64,000 bases of DNA, taken from NCBI GenBank assembly GCA_913057825.1, contig CAJXOW010000010.1, positions 1 to 64,000 of the forward strand. Direction: 5' to 3'. This DNA is from an uncultured Balneolaceae bacterium. GTDB taxonomy: Bacteria > Bacteroidota > Rhodothermia > Balneolales > Balneolaceae. Shown one piece after another: positions 18,335 through 26,608 of this stretch. Made by a program: the position numbers and the translations under genes. The notes beneath the pieces were generated by a model. It made no database searches. It was not told where the DNA came from and saw only the letters and a program-made list of their open reading frames with translations. Position 1 is the first letter of the stretch. The number at the start of each line of letters is the position of its first letter.

Positions 18335-18551
18335 AAAAGGTGAAAGGTGAAGGGTGAAAGATTTATTTGGACAGGGTTTGGTTAAGACCGTATGCGCATA
18401 TAAGATTTTATTTTTACCTTCACCTTCCAAGCTCTAGGCAGCGGTCGGGATAAGATTCAAAGTTGAGCGTGCGAATATCGAGAATTTTATAACCATAAAT
18501 AGAATGCAAGCTCGTCTTAGCGTTCACCTTTCACCCTTGACCTTTTACCTT
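18334..18551. repeat. Heptad-armed intergenic element H-A
   Basis: The left arm 18334-18360 contains AGGTGAA-AGGTGAA-GGGTGAA, a 7-bp period. The right arm 18523-18551 is its inverse (TTCACCTTTCACCCTTGACC and on). A third, shorter inverse copy (TTTTTACCTTCACCTT) lies near 18411-18426. The arms pair imperfectly. The element fills almost the whole gap between clpX and the histidine kinase gene; the interior does not resemble that of H-B or H-C. Confidence 0.7.
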
Positions 18552-18559
18552 ACTGTTCT

Positions 18560-19873
18560 ATGCGACTAAGAATTCCGACCAATCGGCTTAAGATTATTCT
18601 CATTTTGTTGCTTGTACTGGTCGGGATAGGTACGTTTGTATATAACCAGTACCTGATCAACAATCTCTTGCAGCAGGAGCGCACGGCCGTTGAGTTATGG
18701 GCTAAGGCTATTGAATATGCGGGGCGGCCGCTTCATAAAGATACCCGCCAGGATCTCGAACAACTTGCCGGAGAGCTCGAACAGCTGGGAGGGCTTCCCA
18801 ATGGAGTTCAGAATAGCTGGGTCCGTGTAATTCAACAGGCCGAATCTGAACTGGCCAATGTCTCACTAGACCTGGCTTCCGAATTGATTGTGCAAAATCG
18901 ATTTCGGATACCCTCGGTGGTTGTGGATGAGCAGGGCAACATCAAGTTTACCCGTAATATTGACGAGGAAAAGCTAACCGACCAAAGAATTCAGGAGCTC
19001 AAACGGGCCAATCCTCCGATCGAGATTGAAGTGGGAGGGGTGGAATCCAGTCAGACCCAATATGTTTATTATGGAGAAAGTTTTACGGTTCGGCTTTTGC
19101 GTTATTTTCCCTACGTACAAATAGGATTGCTGGCCCTTTTGCTCGGCATCGGGTATACTACCTACAGCAGCATACGAAGAGCCGAACAGTCCAGCCTCTG
19201 GGTGGGAATGGCCAAGGAAGCAGCCCACCAACTTGGAACTCCTATTTCGAGCATGTACGGGTGGATTGAACTTTTTAAGGAACGGAATCAGGATGACGAG
19301 TCGAGTTTAAAAATTGCCAACGAGCTGGAGAATGACGTTAAGCGATTGCAAAATGTGGCTGAGCGATTTAATAAAATTGGATCTGAAGCCGAACTAAAAC
19401 CCCGCCGTATTGCTCCCATTCTTCACCAGGTTATTGACTATATGGAGCGTCGTCTCCCCCAGCTTGGAAATAACGTAAAGGTCCACCGTGAGATTAATGA
19501 TAATGTCAAGGTGAACGTGAATGTGGAACTCTTCCAGTGGGCGGTGGAAAATCTGGTTAAAAATGCCATGGATGCCATCAAATCAGCCGAGGGAAACCCC
19601 TATGTCTCTGTTAAAACGCGTCACTCCAATGGCGACTTGTATATCGAGGTGGAGGATTCCGGCAAGGGGATCGAGAAAAAATATCACAAAGAGATCTTCA
19701 AACCCGGCTACAGTACAAAAAAACGGGGATGGGGACTTGGTCTGAGTCTGACTAAACGTATTATCGAGGAGTATCACAATGGAAAAATATACGTCAGCGA
19801 ATCCACTCCCGGAAAAGGGACAACCATACGGATCGAAATGAAACAGACGAATAAGGTGAAAGGCGAAGGGTGA
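18560..19873 (+). CDS. Membrane sensor histidine kinase (PorY candidate)
   Basis: This 437-residue protein has one transmembrane helix near residues 10-28, an extracytoplasmic domain of about 150 residues, a second helix near 186-203 and then a kinase core. The phosphoacceptor is H223 in AKEAAHQLGTPISSMYGW, the N box is ENLVKNAMDAI, and the glycine boxes are VEDSGKGI and WGLGLSLTKRI. No HAMP or receiver domain is evident. PorX in this window has no adjacent kinase; in Porphyromonas the partner PorY is likewise unlinked and has a similar H-box as I remember it, so pairing is a reasonable guess only. The last residues (NKVKGEG) are encoded by a heptad repeat. Confidence 0.85.
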   Translation: MRLRIPTNRLKIILILLLVLVGIGTFVYNQYLINNLLQQERTAVELWAKAIEYAGRPLHKDTRQDLEQLAGELEQLGGLPNGVQNSWVRVIQQAESELANVSLDLASELIVQNRFRIPSVVVDEQGNIKFTRNIDEEKLTDQRIQELKRANPPIEIEVGGVESSQTQYVYYGESFTVRLLRYFPYVQIGLLALLLGIGYTTYSSIRRAEQSSLWVGMAKEAAHQLGTPISSMYGWIELFKERNQDDESSLKIANELENDVKRLQNVAERFNKIGSEAELKPRRIAPILHQVIDYMERRLPQLGNNVKVHREINDNVKVNVNVELFQWAVENLVKNAMDAIKSAEGNPYVSVKTRHSNGDLYIEVEDSGKGIEKKYHKEIFKPGYSTKKRGWGLGLSLTKRIIEEYHNGKIYVSESTPGKGTTIRIEMKQTNKVKGEG

Positions 19874-20050
19874 AAGATTGCTAAGAAATTGTTTCAGGGT
19901 TAAAGATTGGAAAAACTGATATTGCTGGATTGTTTAACTTTCATTTTCGTTTCAAGCAAGGTAACCAGGCTTAGAGGTTCTGAAATAGAAAAAGGTTATG
20001 TAATGGGAATGCTATTCGGAAGCAATCTTTCACCCTTCGCCTTTCACCTT
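19853..20050. repeat. Heptad-armed intergenic element H-B, perfect 29-bp arms
   Basis: Arms 19853-19881 and 20022-20050 are exact reverse complements over 29 bp. They are built of 7-bp-period units (AGGTGAA, AGGCGAA, GGGTGAA, AGATTGC). The left arm contains the last codons and stop of the histidine kinase gene. The right arm ends 19 bp before the ECF sigma stop codon. It sits between convergent genes and may terminate both transcripts, although the 140-base loop is unusually long for that. Confidence 0.85.
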
Positions 20051-20069
20051 CAATTACTTCACATCCTGT

Positions 20070-20648
20070 TCATTCTTCTACGTCGAATCCTTTCTTTTCG
20101 GCGTATTCCAGCAGCTCGGATCGCAGCAGATTTCGTCCCCGGTGCAGGCGTGAGCGAATAGTGCCGATGGGTACGTCGAGCATGTTGGCAATTTCTTCGT
20201 AAGTAAATCCTTCAACGTCGCAAAGCAAGACGACGGTCCTGAAATCTTCGGGAAGCTGATCAAGTGCTTTGGAAATATGGTCGTCTATTAGCTCACGAAA
20301 CATTCGATCTTCCAAATCCGAGGTATCCGTACGCTCGTCGCGGATTGTTTCATAGAATGTGGCTACTTCGTCGTAATCTACCTGGTTGGGTTTTTTAGAC
20401 TTCTTGCGGTAGGTATTGATATAGGAGTTTTTGAGTATGCGAAAAAGCCAGGCCTTGGCGTTGGTTCCTTTTTCATAGCTATCGAAAAAACGGTAGGCTT
20501 TGACAATAGTATCCTGTACCAGGTCCTCCGCATCATTGGGATCGGACGTCAGACGCAAGGCAAAATTGTACATTGCATCAAGGTGTGGGAGGATCTCTTT
20601 GTTAAAATCCTCTTGTTTTTTTGACTCCTCCTTTGTTAGATCTGCCAT
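20070..20648 (-). CDS. ECF-type RNA polymerase sigma-70 factor
   Basis: This 192-residue sigma factor has region 2 (YNFALRLTSDPNDAEDLVQ, VKAYRFFDSYEKGTNAKAWL) and region 4 with a helix-turn-helix (LPEDFRTVVLLCDVEGFTY, IANMLDVPIGTIRSRLHRG). A charged linker joins them. Region 3 is absent, as expected for the ECF group. No anti-sigma gene is adjacent, so control may be through another signal. It converges on the histidine kinase. In Porphyromonas an ECF factor (SigP) works with PorX and PorY; whether this one does is speculation from proximity. Confidence 0.92.
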   Translation of the reverse strand: MADLTKEESKKQEDFNKEILPHLDAMYNFALRLTSDPNDAEDLVQDTIVKAYRFFDSYEKGTNAKAWLFRILKNSYINTYRKKSKKPNQVDYDEVATFYETIRDERTDTSDLEDRMFRELIDDHISKALDQLPEDFRTVVLLCDVEGFTYEEIANMLDVPIGTIRSRLHRGRNLLRSELLEYAEKKGFDVEE

Positions 20649-20997
20649 CCCATTATACGAAGTATATTACTGATAACATGCAAATCCGAAACTGATATTA
20701 ATTTACAGTTATGTCAAATTGTATCCAAAAAAAGAAATTGGACGTCACGTTTTCTTTTGACTCCAATGCATGTTCCAATGATGTAAAGGAAAGTGCAGTA
20801 GGAGGTATTTGTGATGAGCGCTGGCAGCTATCGATATTTTTTGTGCCAGGTGAATATCAAGGTATAGCAGCTTTTGCCAATATACCCCCCATAACAATCA
20901 ATTTATGCAAATAACTTGTTCGAATTTTATAATATAGAGAATATTAAACTATTTAAACTGCAAAGTTATTGTTTATTTCTGCTGTAATACATCCCCA
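20649..20997. other. Intergenic region between the ECF factor and the CPBP protease gene
   Basis: This 349-bp gap has one 67-codon open frame (20711-20914) without a ribosome site or recognisable sequence, which I do not accept as a gene. AATAACTT at 20910-20917 is the inverse of AAGTTATT at 20963-20970, a weak possible hairpin downstream of the CPBP gene. The right-hand part presumably carries the ECF gene promoter. Confidence 0.4.
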
Positions 20998-21726
20998 TTA
21001 CAAAAATGACACGACCATAATGTCATATATTGCGTGCGTCCACGCAGCCAGACCGAACCCGCGAAGTATATAGATGATATTAAGGGCTAATCCGAAAAGA
21101 AAGCGAAATAAAAACGAGTTCACCGTAAAAGGGTCGCCGAGTGTCCCCGTATAATGAGCCATGCTGAAGATCAATGCACCCACCAGGACAGCCGCGATAT
21201 TGGACTGCCAGTTTTTGTTAAATATGAATTGAAAAACTTTAATTAAGACGTAGATCAGAAAGACCCGGAAGAAAAGCTCCTCGTATAAACCGGCCCCCAG
21301 GGAAAGGGCAATTTGTTGAAGCATGGGTAGCTCTTCGATCGACGGAGGACCAACCAGCTGTAACGTATTACTTAGGAAGGAACTGATTAGTATGGAGAGT
21401 AATAAGGCATACATTACCGCTTCCAGAAGCATCATCAGAAAATAATGGGGATATATGTGCTGCCGGTGTTTACGGTCGCGCCAAAAAATCAAAAGTCCGA
21501 TGATAGCGGCCAACAATAACGTAATCGAAAGAGTGTTGTACCCGACAAGATGGAATAACTGCTTGATCCATACATCCACCGAAATACGTATGACGGAGCC
21601 GGGCTCGGGTTGAGTAATGATGATCAGCATTTCGTACAAAATCAGCAGAGGTAGACTGATCAGGTAGCTGTAGACCAGCGATTTCGAATGGTCAAAATAT
21701 TTGCGGAAACCGGTGGAAATAGTCAT
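20998..21726 (-). CDS. CPBP-family intramembrane metalloprotease
   Basis: This 242-residue multi-pass membrane protein has about six hydrophobic segments and the CPBP/Abi signature: YEELFFRVFL (EE about 149-150, R154), an FSMAHYTG motif (H191) and a final HAIYD (H230, D234). Relatives include Rce1-type CAAX prenyl proteases and bacterial bacteriocin-immunity proteins; the substrates here are unknown. Its ATG overlaps the stop of the LysM-RlpA gene by four bases (ATGA), so translation is probably coupled. Confidence 0.88.
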   Translation of the reverse strand: MTISTGFRKYFDHSKSLVYSYLISLPLLILYEMLIIITQPEPGSVIRISVDVWIKQLFHLVGYNTLSITLLLAAIIGLLIFWRDRKHRQHIYPHYFLMMLLEAVMYALLLSILISSFLSNTLQLVGPPSIEELPMLQQIALSLGAGLYEELFFRVFLIYVLIKVFQFIFNKNWQSNIAAVLVGALIFSMAHYTGTLGDPFTVNSFLFRFLFGLALNIIYILRGFGLAAWTHAIYDIMVVSFL

Positions 21727-22730
21727 GGTTGCCGGTAGATATGAACTCTCGACGAGGGCGCAGAAAGTTGAAGGACCCGGTAGGCACGTTCCGAGAGTTT
21801 CAATTTATCCTGTTCGGTGCGGTCGTTAACTTTTACAAAAGTTCCGCGTCGGTTTTGGACGTTCTCCACATAAATGATGCTGCCAAGTGAAATTGACGGG
21901 TGAGCGGCTGTCAAGGCTTCGGGATTGTATAACTCACCGCTGGAGGTGGAAGAAGCCTGCTTGTCATCTTGGTAGCGTGTGGCTGAAATCGTGCTTAGCA
22001 AGTGCATTTGTGCATCCACCCGGTATGGATTTTGGTAGGCGACCGATGGCGGATTCAAAACGGTAAGTTTCTTGCCGGAGAAGATATCGTCCGGGGTCGT
22101 TTCCGGATTAAGACGGGCGAGTTCGACCGAATCCATCGCAAATTTCTGAGTGATGTCAGGCCAGTTTTGTCCGGATTGAACGGTATATCGCGTAAATTGA
22201 CCCTGGGGGGCTCGTCCGCTGGCTTTGGCGGCAACCGATGGGGTCGGGGTCGGTTGACGTACCAACAATCGCTGGCCAACACGTATATTGTCTGAGGTAA
22301 GATTGTTCAGCGATTTTAACTGCTGAACGCTCATATCGTGTGCTCGAGCAATCTCGTAAAGCGTATCTCCATTTTTTACCAGGTAATAGCTGCTGGAAGC
22401 CTTGGTGTCGTCGGGTTCCCCGGCAGTGGGTTCTGTATCAGTGGATTTGGGTTCAGCGGTGGACTTGCCGGGGGTTACCTTTAGTATTTGTCCGGGTTGA
22501 AGCTGATTAGACTCCAGGTTATTCCACTCTTTGATTTGATCGATCGACACTTCATATTGTTGAGCGATGCTAAAAAGGGTTTCTCCTTTTTGAACAGTGT
22601 GAGTGGAAGTGGTTTGCTGGGCCCATGAAACGGGATGGGCCGGCCCTGCCCATAAGAATCCTCCCAGCAGGAGATATAGGAGATATCTGATTATGTATTC
22701 TGTCAAGGTGAAATTCGGGTTATTCATCAT
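21723..22730 (-). CDS. Exported LysM-RlpA-like cell wall protein
   Basis: This 335-residue protein has an N-terminal signal segment (YLLYLLLGGFLWAGP) and three LysM domains at about residues 44-87 (HTVQKGETLFSIAQ), 116-158 (YLVKNGDTLYEIA) and 181-225 (YTVQSGQNWPDIT). The C-terminal double-psi barrel (about 250-333; LYNPEALTAAHPSISLGS, VKVNDR) resembles RlpA. LysM binds peptidoglycan glycans; RlpA in Pseudomonas cleaves denuded glycan strands. Whether the catalytic residues are kept here was not checked. It overlaps the TPR gene by 11 bp and the CPBP gene by 4 bp. Confidence 0.87.
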   Translation of the reverse strand: MMNNPNFTLTEYIIRYLLYLLLGGFLWAGPAHPVSWAQQTTSTHTVQKGETLFSIAQQYEVSIDQIKEWNNLESNQLQPGQILKVTPGKSTAEPKSTDTEPTAGEPDDTKASSSYYLVKNGDTLYEIARAHDMSVQQLKSLNNLTSDNIRVGQRLLVRQPTPTPSVAAKASGRAPQGQFTRYTVQSGQNWPDITQKFAMDSVELARLNPETTPDDIFSGKKLTVLNPPSVAYQNPYRVDAQMHLLSTISATRYQDDKQASSTSSGELYNPEALTAAHPSISLGSIIYVENVQNRRGTFVKVNDRTEQDKLKLSERAYRVLQLSAPSSRVHIYRQP

Positions 22731-23043
22731 CCCATTTCAGTAAAGATTTGGCTTCTTGTAATTCGGACAGGGTGCGCTGTTCGTTTTGTTCTTGGGCGAC
22801 CTCAATGCCCTCATCATATATATCTATGGCTCGGTCGACTTTATCCTGTGATTCATAGAGTTTACCCAAGTGGTAATACACCCCGACGTAATCGGGATCA
22901 TCGTTTCGGATTGCTTCAAATAGCTTTCTAGCTTTATCGGTCTCGTCCTGCTTCAGTAATTCCAGGGCCAGGGCAAACCTGGTAAACGAGTCGTCCGGAT
23001 TATCCTTAAGATACTTTTTTAATGTGGCGATTTTATCATTCAT
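22720..23043 (-). CDS. Small tetratricopeptide-repeat protein
   Basis: This 107-residue protein consists of about two to three TPR units: FTRFALALELLKQDETDKAR, then VYYHLGKLYESQDKVDRAID, then a charged helix. It has no signal peptide and is probably a cytoplasmic protein-protein adaptor. Its 3' end overlaps the start of the LysM-RlpA gene by 11 bp, so the two are co-expressed. No partner can be named. Confidence 0.82.
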   Translation of the reverse strand: MNDKIATLKKYLKDNPDDSFTRFALALELLKQDETDKARKLFEAIRNDDPDYVGVYYHLGKLYESQDKVDRAIDIYDEGIEVAQEQNEQRTLSELQEAKSLLKWDDE

Positions 23044-23129
23044 ATAAACCGGGTCTTACCCTGATGCAGCAATTCGTCCGAGAACGTCCGGCACGCATAT
23101 TTATAAACTGCCTGGACGGTAAAAATATT

Positions 23130-24314
23130 TCAGTTTTTATCGCTGTAGTAATGTTGTTCAATTTCTTTAATGGAATCGCCGCCGTATTTTTCCAGAAAAG
23201 CATTGGCCAATACGGGTGCGATCACATTTTCAATGACCACTATGGCACGTGGAAGAGCGCAGACATCGGAGCGTTCGTAACGAGTGTCTTGTTCTTTTTT
23301 GGTATTGATATCGACCGTTTTCAACGGTTTAATCATAGTCGGTATTGGTTTCATGACACCCCGAACGATTAACGGCATACCGGTGGTCATGCCTCCTTCC
23401 AGACCGCCTGCGCGATTCGTACGACGTTTGAACTCACCGTCCTGGTGAATAATCTCATCATGTACCTGGTGTCCCATGCGCCGACCCGCTTCAAAACCGA
23501 GGCCAATCTCAACGCCTTTCATAGCCTGGGTCCCGATAACCGTTTGCGCTATTTGCCCACCGATTTTTCGATCCCAGTGAACGTAGCTGCCCAAACCGGG
23601 CGGCAGTCCGGTAACTACGATTTCATAATGGCCGCCAAGCGAGGTTCCCTCTTTGCGTTTTTTCTTGATCAGATCGACCATCTGTTGGGAAAGATTTTCA
23701 TCGAGGCACCGCACCTCTGAATCATCCGCCTTTTTGAAGATATTTTCTGCGCCAGACTTCATAAGCGGATCGACCATCTCACGAACCTGCTCCCACCCGT
23801 CAAAACCGACATTGCCGAGTTGGATAACATGTCCCCCGATCTCGATGCCGAAGTGCTTTAAAAATAAGCGGGCGATGGAGCATAAACCGACTCTCATCGC
23901 AGTTTCCCTCGCACTGGACCGTTCGATCGCGGGACGAATGTCGCCGAATTGATACTTTTGATTACCCACCAGATCGGCATGACCCGGGCGGGGTACCGTA
24001 ATGGGATCTACATCTTTACCATCCCCTTCCTTGGACATAACCTTGGGCCAATTGTCGTCATCTTTTTCATAAGCCCGGTTAGGCATAATTAATCCGATGG
24101 GGCTGCCCATGGTTTTGCCAAAGCGGACTCCCGACTGAATCTCCGCACGATCTTTTTCAAACGCCATCCGACCGCCACGGCCATATCCTTTTTGGCGTCG
24201 TGCCAGGTGCAGGGCGATTTCATCTTCGCTGAGCGGAAGCCCGGCGGGAATACCTTCTATAATTCCTGTAAGTCCGGGACCGTGCGATTCACCGGCTGTA
24301 AAGTAACGTATCAT
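23130..24314 (-). CDS. aroC: Chorismate synthase
   Basis: This 394-residue enzyme of the shikimate pathway converts EPSP to chorismate with reduced FMN. Signatures are visible from the start (YFTAGESHGPGLTGIIEGIP), in the middle (RPGHADLVGNQKY, ERSSARETAMRV) and near the end (GGLEGGMTTGMPL, RSDVCALPRA). Length is normal. It starts 9 bp after the K+ channel gene's stop, within a minus-strand run beginning at porQ. The link to those membrane genes looks like simple operon sharing. Confidence 0.96.
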   Translation of the reverse strand: MIRYFTAGESHGPGLTGIIEGIPAGLPLSEDEIALHLARRQKGYGRGGRMAFEKDRAEIQSGVRFGKTMGSPIGLIMPNRAYEKDDDNWPKVMSKEGDGKDVDPITVPRPGHADLVGNQKYQFGDIRPAIERSSARETAMRVGLCSIARLFLKHFGIEIGGHVIQLGNVGFDGWEQVREMVDPLMKSGAENIFKKADDSEVRCLDENLSQQMVDLIKKKRKEGTSLGGHYEIVVTGLPPGLGSYVHWDRKIGGQIAQTVIGTQAMKGVEIGLGFEAGRRMGHQVHDEIIHQDGEFKRRTNRAGGLEGGMTTGMPLIVRGVMKPIPTMIKPLKTVDINTKKEQDTRYERSDVCALPRAIVVIENVIAPVLANAFLEKYGGDSIKEIEQHYYSDKN

Positions 24315-24323
24315 AATATTGGT

Positions 24324-25433
24324 TTAGGCTTGAGTTTTAAAAAGTGGTGAATTTTGGCCGATCTTTTTTATAAAGTCGTGTTCGGAAACACGTTCGGAGA
24401 GAGACCGATCGTCGTCACAACCTTCAGTACGCAGTTTTTCGATCCGGTCCACGTCTCCCAATACAATGAGTGAATCACCTGCTTTCAGGCGATGGTCACT
24501 ACCCGGATTGAAGACCAGTTCCTCACTGTTGGCGGGTATAACTCCGACAATCACCACAAAATATTTCTGCCTGATTTCACTTTCGGCCAGTGTTTTGTTT
24601 TCCAAATGTGATCCTTTAAAGACTTTGGCCTCGTCAAAGACGTGATCCTGGGTCATGCCGCCCATAATATTCTCTATAAACTGATCGACATAGGGGCGCA
24701 GAATCACATTGGCCATGCGGTCAGCTCCAATCTCGTAAGGGGAAATCACTTTATTGGCACCTGACCGAAGAATTTTTTTGGTGTTTTGATGCCGGTTGGT
24801 GCGAACCAGGATAAACAGGTCTTCGTTCAGTTCACGTGCAATCAGGGTGGCGAAGACGTTATCCTCATCCCGGGACAGTGCACATATCATCCCGTCTGCT
24901 CGTTTTACGCCGGCATCCACGAGGGTATCTTCCTCCTGGGCGTTTCCTTCTACATAAAGGATTTGGTCATCCTCAAGGCGTTCGATAGCATCAGCACGGT
25001 TATCGACTACGACCACCGGAACGTCGGCGCCCTTAAGATCCATTGCTATGCGATGACCGATGCGCCCGTAACCGCAAACGATATAATGATTGTTAATTTT
25101 TTCGAGCTGTTTTTTCATAGTGCGTCGCCTGAAAAGTTGACTTTCAAAAAGAAGTTGGGTGGTTTGGGAGGCTATATAAGCGATTATGCCGATTCCCAGC
25201 AGGGAGATAGCGATAGTAAACAGTCGTCCTCCCATCGAAAGGGTTTTAACTTCGCCGAAGCCGATCGTGGTAATAGTGATGAAGGTCATGTAAAACCCTT
25301 CGAAAAATTCCATGCCTTCTATAAAATGATAACCGATCGAACCGATAACAAAAATAAAGAACAAGAACAACACGGCCAGGTAAACCCGACGTGCTACGAT
25401 GTTATTGACAATGTCGTTGTAAAACCGAAACAA
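24324..25433 (-). CDS. Potassium channel with RCK (TrkA-N/TrkA-C) domains
   Basis: This 369-residue protein has two N-terminal transmembrane helices around a pore loop with filter-like TTIGFGE (about residues 55-61). A Rossmann TrkA-N domain follows (HYIVCGYGRIGHRIA, VVVVDNRADAIERL), then a TrkA-C domain near the C-terminus (LKAGDSLIVLGD). This is the MthK/Kch-like architecture, a ligand-gated K+ channel. The filter is TIGFG rather than the common TVGYG, a variant known in prokaryotic channels. It lies 12 bp after porQ and 9 bp before aroC. Confidence 0.9.
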   Translation of the reverse strand: MFRFYNDIVNNIVARRVYLAVLFLFFIFVIGSIGYHFIEGMEFFEGFYMTFITITTIGFGEVKTLSMGGRLFTIAISLLGIGIIAYIASQTTQLLFESQLFRRRTMKKQLEKINNHYIVCGYGRIGHRIAMDLKGADVPVVVVDNRADAIERLEDDQILYVEGNAQEEDTLVDAGVKRADGMICALSRDEDNVFATLIARELNEDLFILVRTNRHQNTKKILRSGANKVISPYEIGADRMANVILRPYVDQFIENIMGGMTQDHVFDEAKVFKGSHLENKTLAESEIRQKYFVVIVGVIPANSEELVFNPGSDHRLKAGDSLIVLGDVDRIEKLRTEGCDDDRSLSERVSEHDFIKKIGQNSPLFKTQA

Positions 25434-25445
25434 AGTGCTGGTTGT

Positions 25446-26441
25446 TTACAGGGAAGTTTGAATGCTTAGTTGCGTTAATGCGCCCATCTTACTGTACGAA
25501 TTACGGCTGAAATCAAACTGGATATCGCGAATGGTAATACCAATCCCGTAGCTGACGCCCGCCATATCGAGGCGTTCGTTGGTTTGTAGCTGTTTATGTT
25601 TGTAGTAATTGTATCCCAGACGTAGAAAAACATTACTGCTGATGATGAATTCTCCACCCATTACAAGGTGACGCATAAGGTCTTCGCCAAAGGCCGGATC
25701 CTCTGATTCGGTGGCGATATGACGAGGCCATTCATTCAATTTGGTGCCCATGAGAATAATTCGCAAGGGGGTGTGGGTTAATCGTTTGGTGATAGCAACG
25801 GCCATATTCAGCGGCAAATCTTCGCGACGGGTGTCGTAGGTCGATGTTTGATATCCTGCATGATTAAGACTGGCACCGATCGTCAGCGATTCATCCGGCC
25901 GCATATACAATGCGCCTAAACTTAATCCAATGCCCGTGGCTTGGTAGATGTCCATACCCGAATAAATTAAATCGAGGCTCCCCCCGTATTGAAAATGTTT
26001 AGAATAGCTTCTCCCGAAGCCCAGGCTCAGGGCGAGATCGGTGGCATTAAACGTCCCCAGCTGATTTCCCAGTTCGTCTTTTTTGTCGATTTGTCCATAA
26101 TTTACGTAACGAACTCCCACCCCAGCCGTCCCATAACCCTGAATATGATAAGCGCCGCTGAAGAAGCCCACATTGACATCCGAGAGGTGGTTGATATAGG
26201 ATAGGGAGAATTGCCGGTGCTGGTCGGCATGCAGATAGGCCGGATTTTGCTGGAATAATGCCACATCGGCATCGTTCAAGGATATGTGTGTGCCTGCAAG
26301 TGCGGAAGATCGCGCCGAAGTGGGCAAATTAAGAAAGCGAAATACCGTATTGTCAAGGCTTTGTGCAGAAGCCGTCAGCAGCAGGCTGCTGGCAATGAAT
26401 AAGAGTAAAGATGCCGTAATTCGATGAAGCGTTTTATCCAC
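25446..26441 (-). CDS. porQ: Type IX secretion protein PorQ-like outer-membrane protein
   Basis: This 331-residue protein has a signal peptide (LLLFIASSLLLTASAQ), then FRFLNLPTSARSSALAGTHIS and DADVALFQQNPAYL, the start typical of the PorV/PorQ-type beta-barrels (FadL-like superfamily). Many alternating, glycine-rich strands follow. Its single-barrel length of about 330 residues and lack of a PorV-like extension favour PorQ. In Porphyromonas, PorQ is part of the attachment/shuttle machinery that anchors T9SS cargo. It is the first gene of a six-gene minus-strand run. No other T9SS structural genes (porK-N, sov) are in the window. Confidence 0.8.
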   Translation of the reverse strand: MDKTLHRITASLLLFIASSLLLTASAQSLDNTVFRFLNLPTSARSSALAGTHISLNDADVALFQQNPAYLHADQHRQFSLSYINHLSDVNVGFFSGAYHIQGYGTAGVGVRYVNYGQIDKKDELGNQLGTFNATDLALSLGFGRSYSKHFQYGGSLDLIYSGMDIYQATGIGLSLGALYMRPDESLTIGASLNHAGYQTSTYDTRREDLPLNMAVAITKRLTHTPLRIILMGTKLNEWPRHIATESEDPAFGEDLMRHLVMGGEFIISSNVFLRLGYNYYKHKQLQTNERLDMAGVSYGIGITIRDIQFDFSRNSYSKMGALTQLSIQTSL

Positions 26442-26608
26442 GAGATATCAGGTTGTTGATTTACATACAAGAGCTGGAAAAGCAGGTATAACAATATAGG
26501 TTAAAATCGAGGGCCACGAAATCCATTCTACTTCTTATATTAACGGATTAATCGTGGATTATTTCATAAATTGATAATAGCAGTGATTTTTCAATATTCA
26601 AAAGCAAC

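Noticed and set aside
20711..20914. 67-codon open frame on the plus strand between the ECF factor and CPBP genes
   Set aside because: No ribosome site, no recognisable sequence and odd composition; likely non-coding gap.
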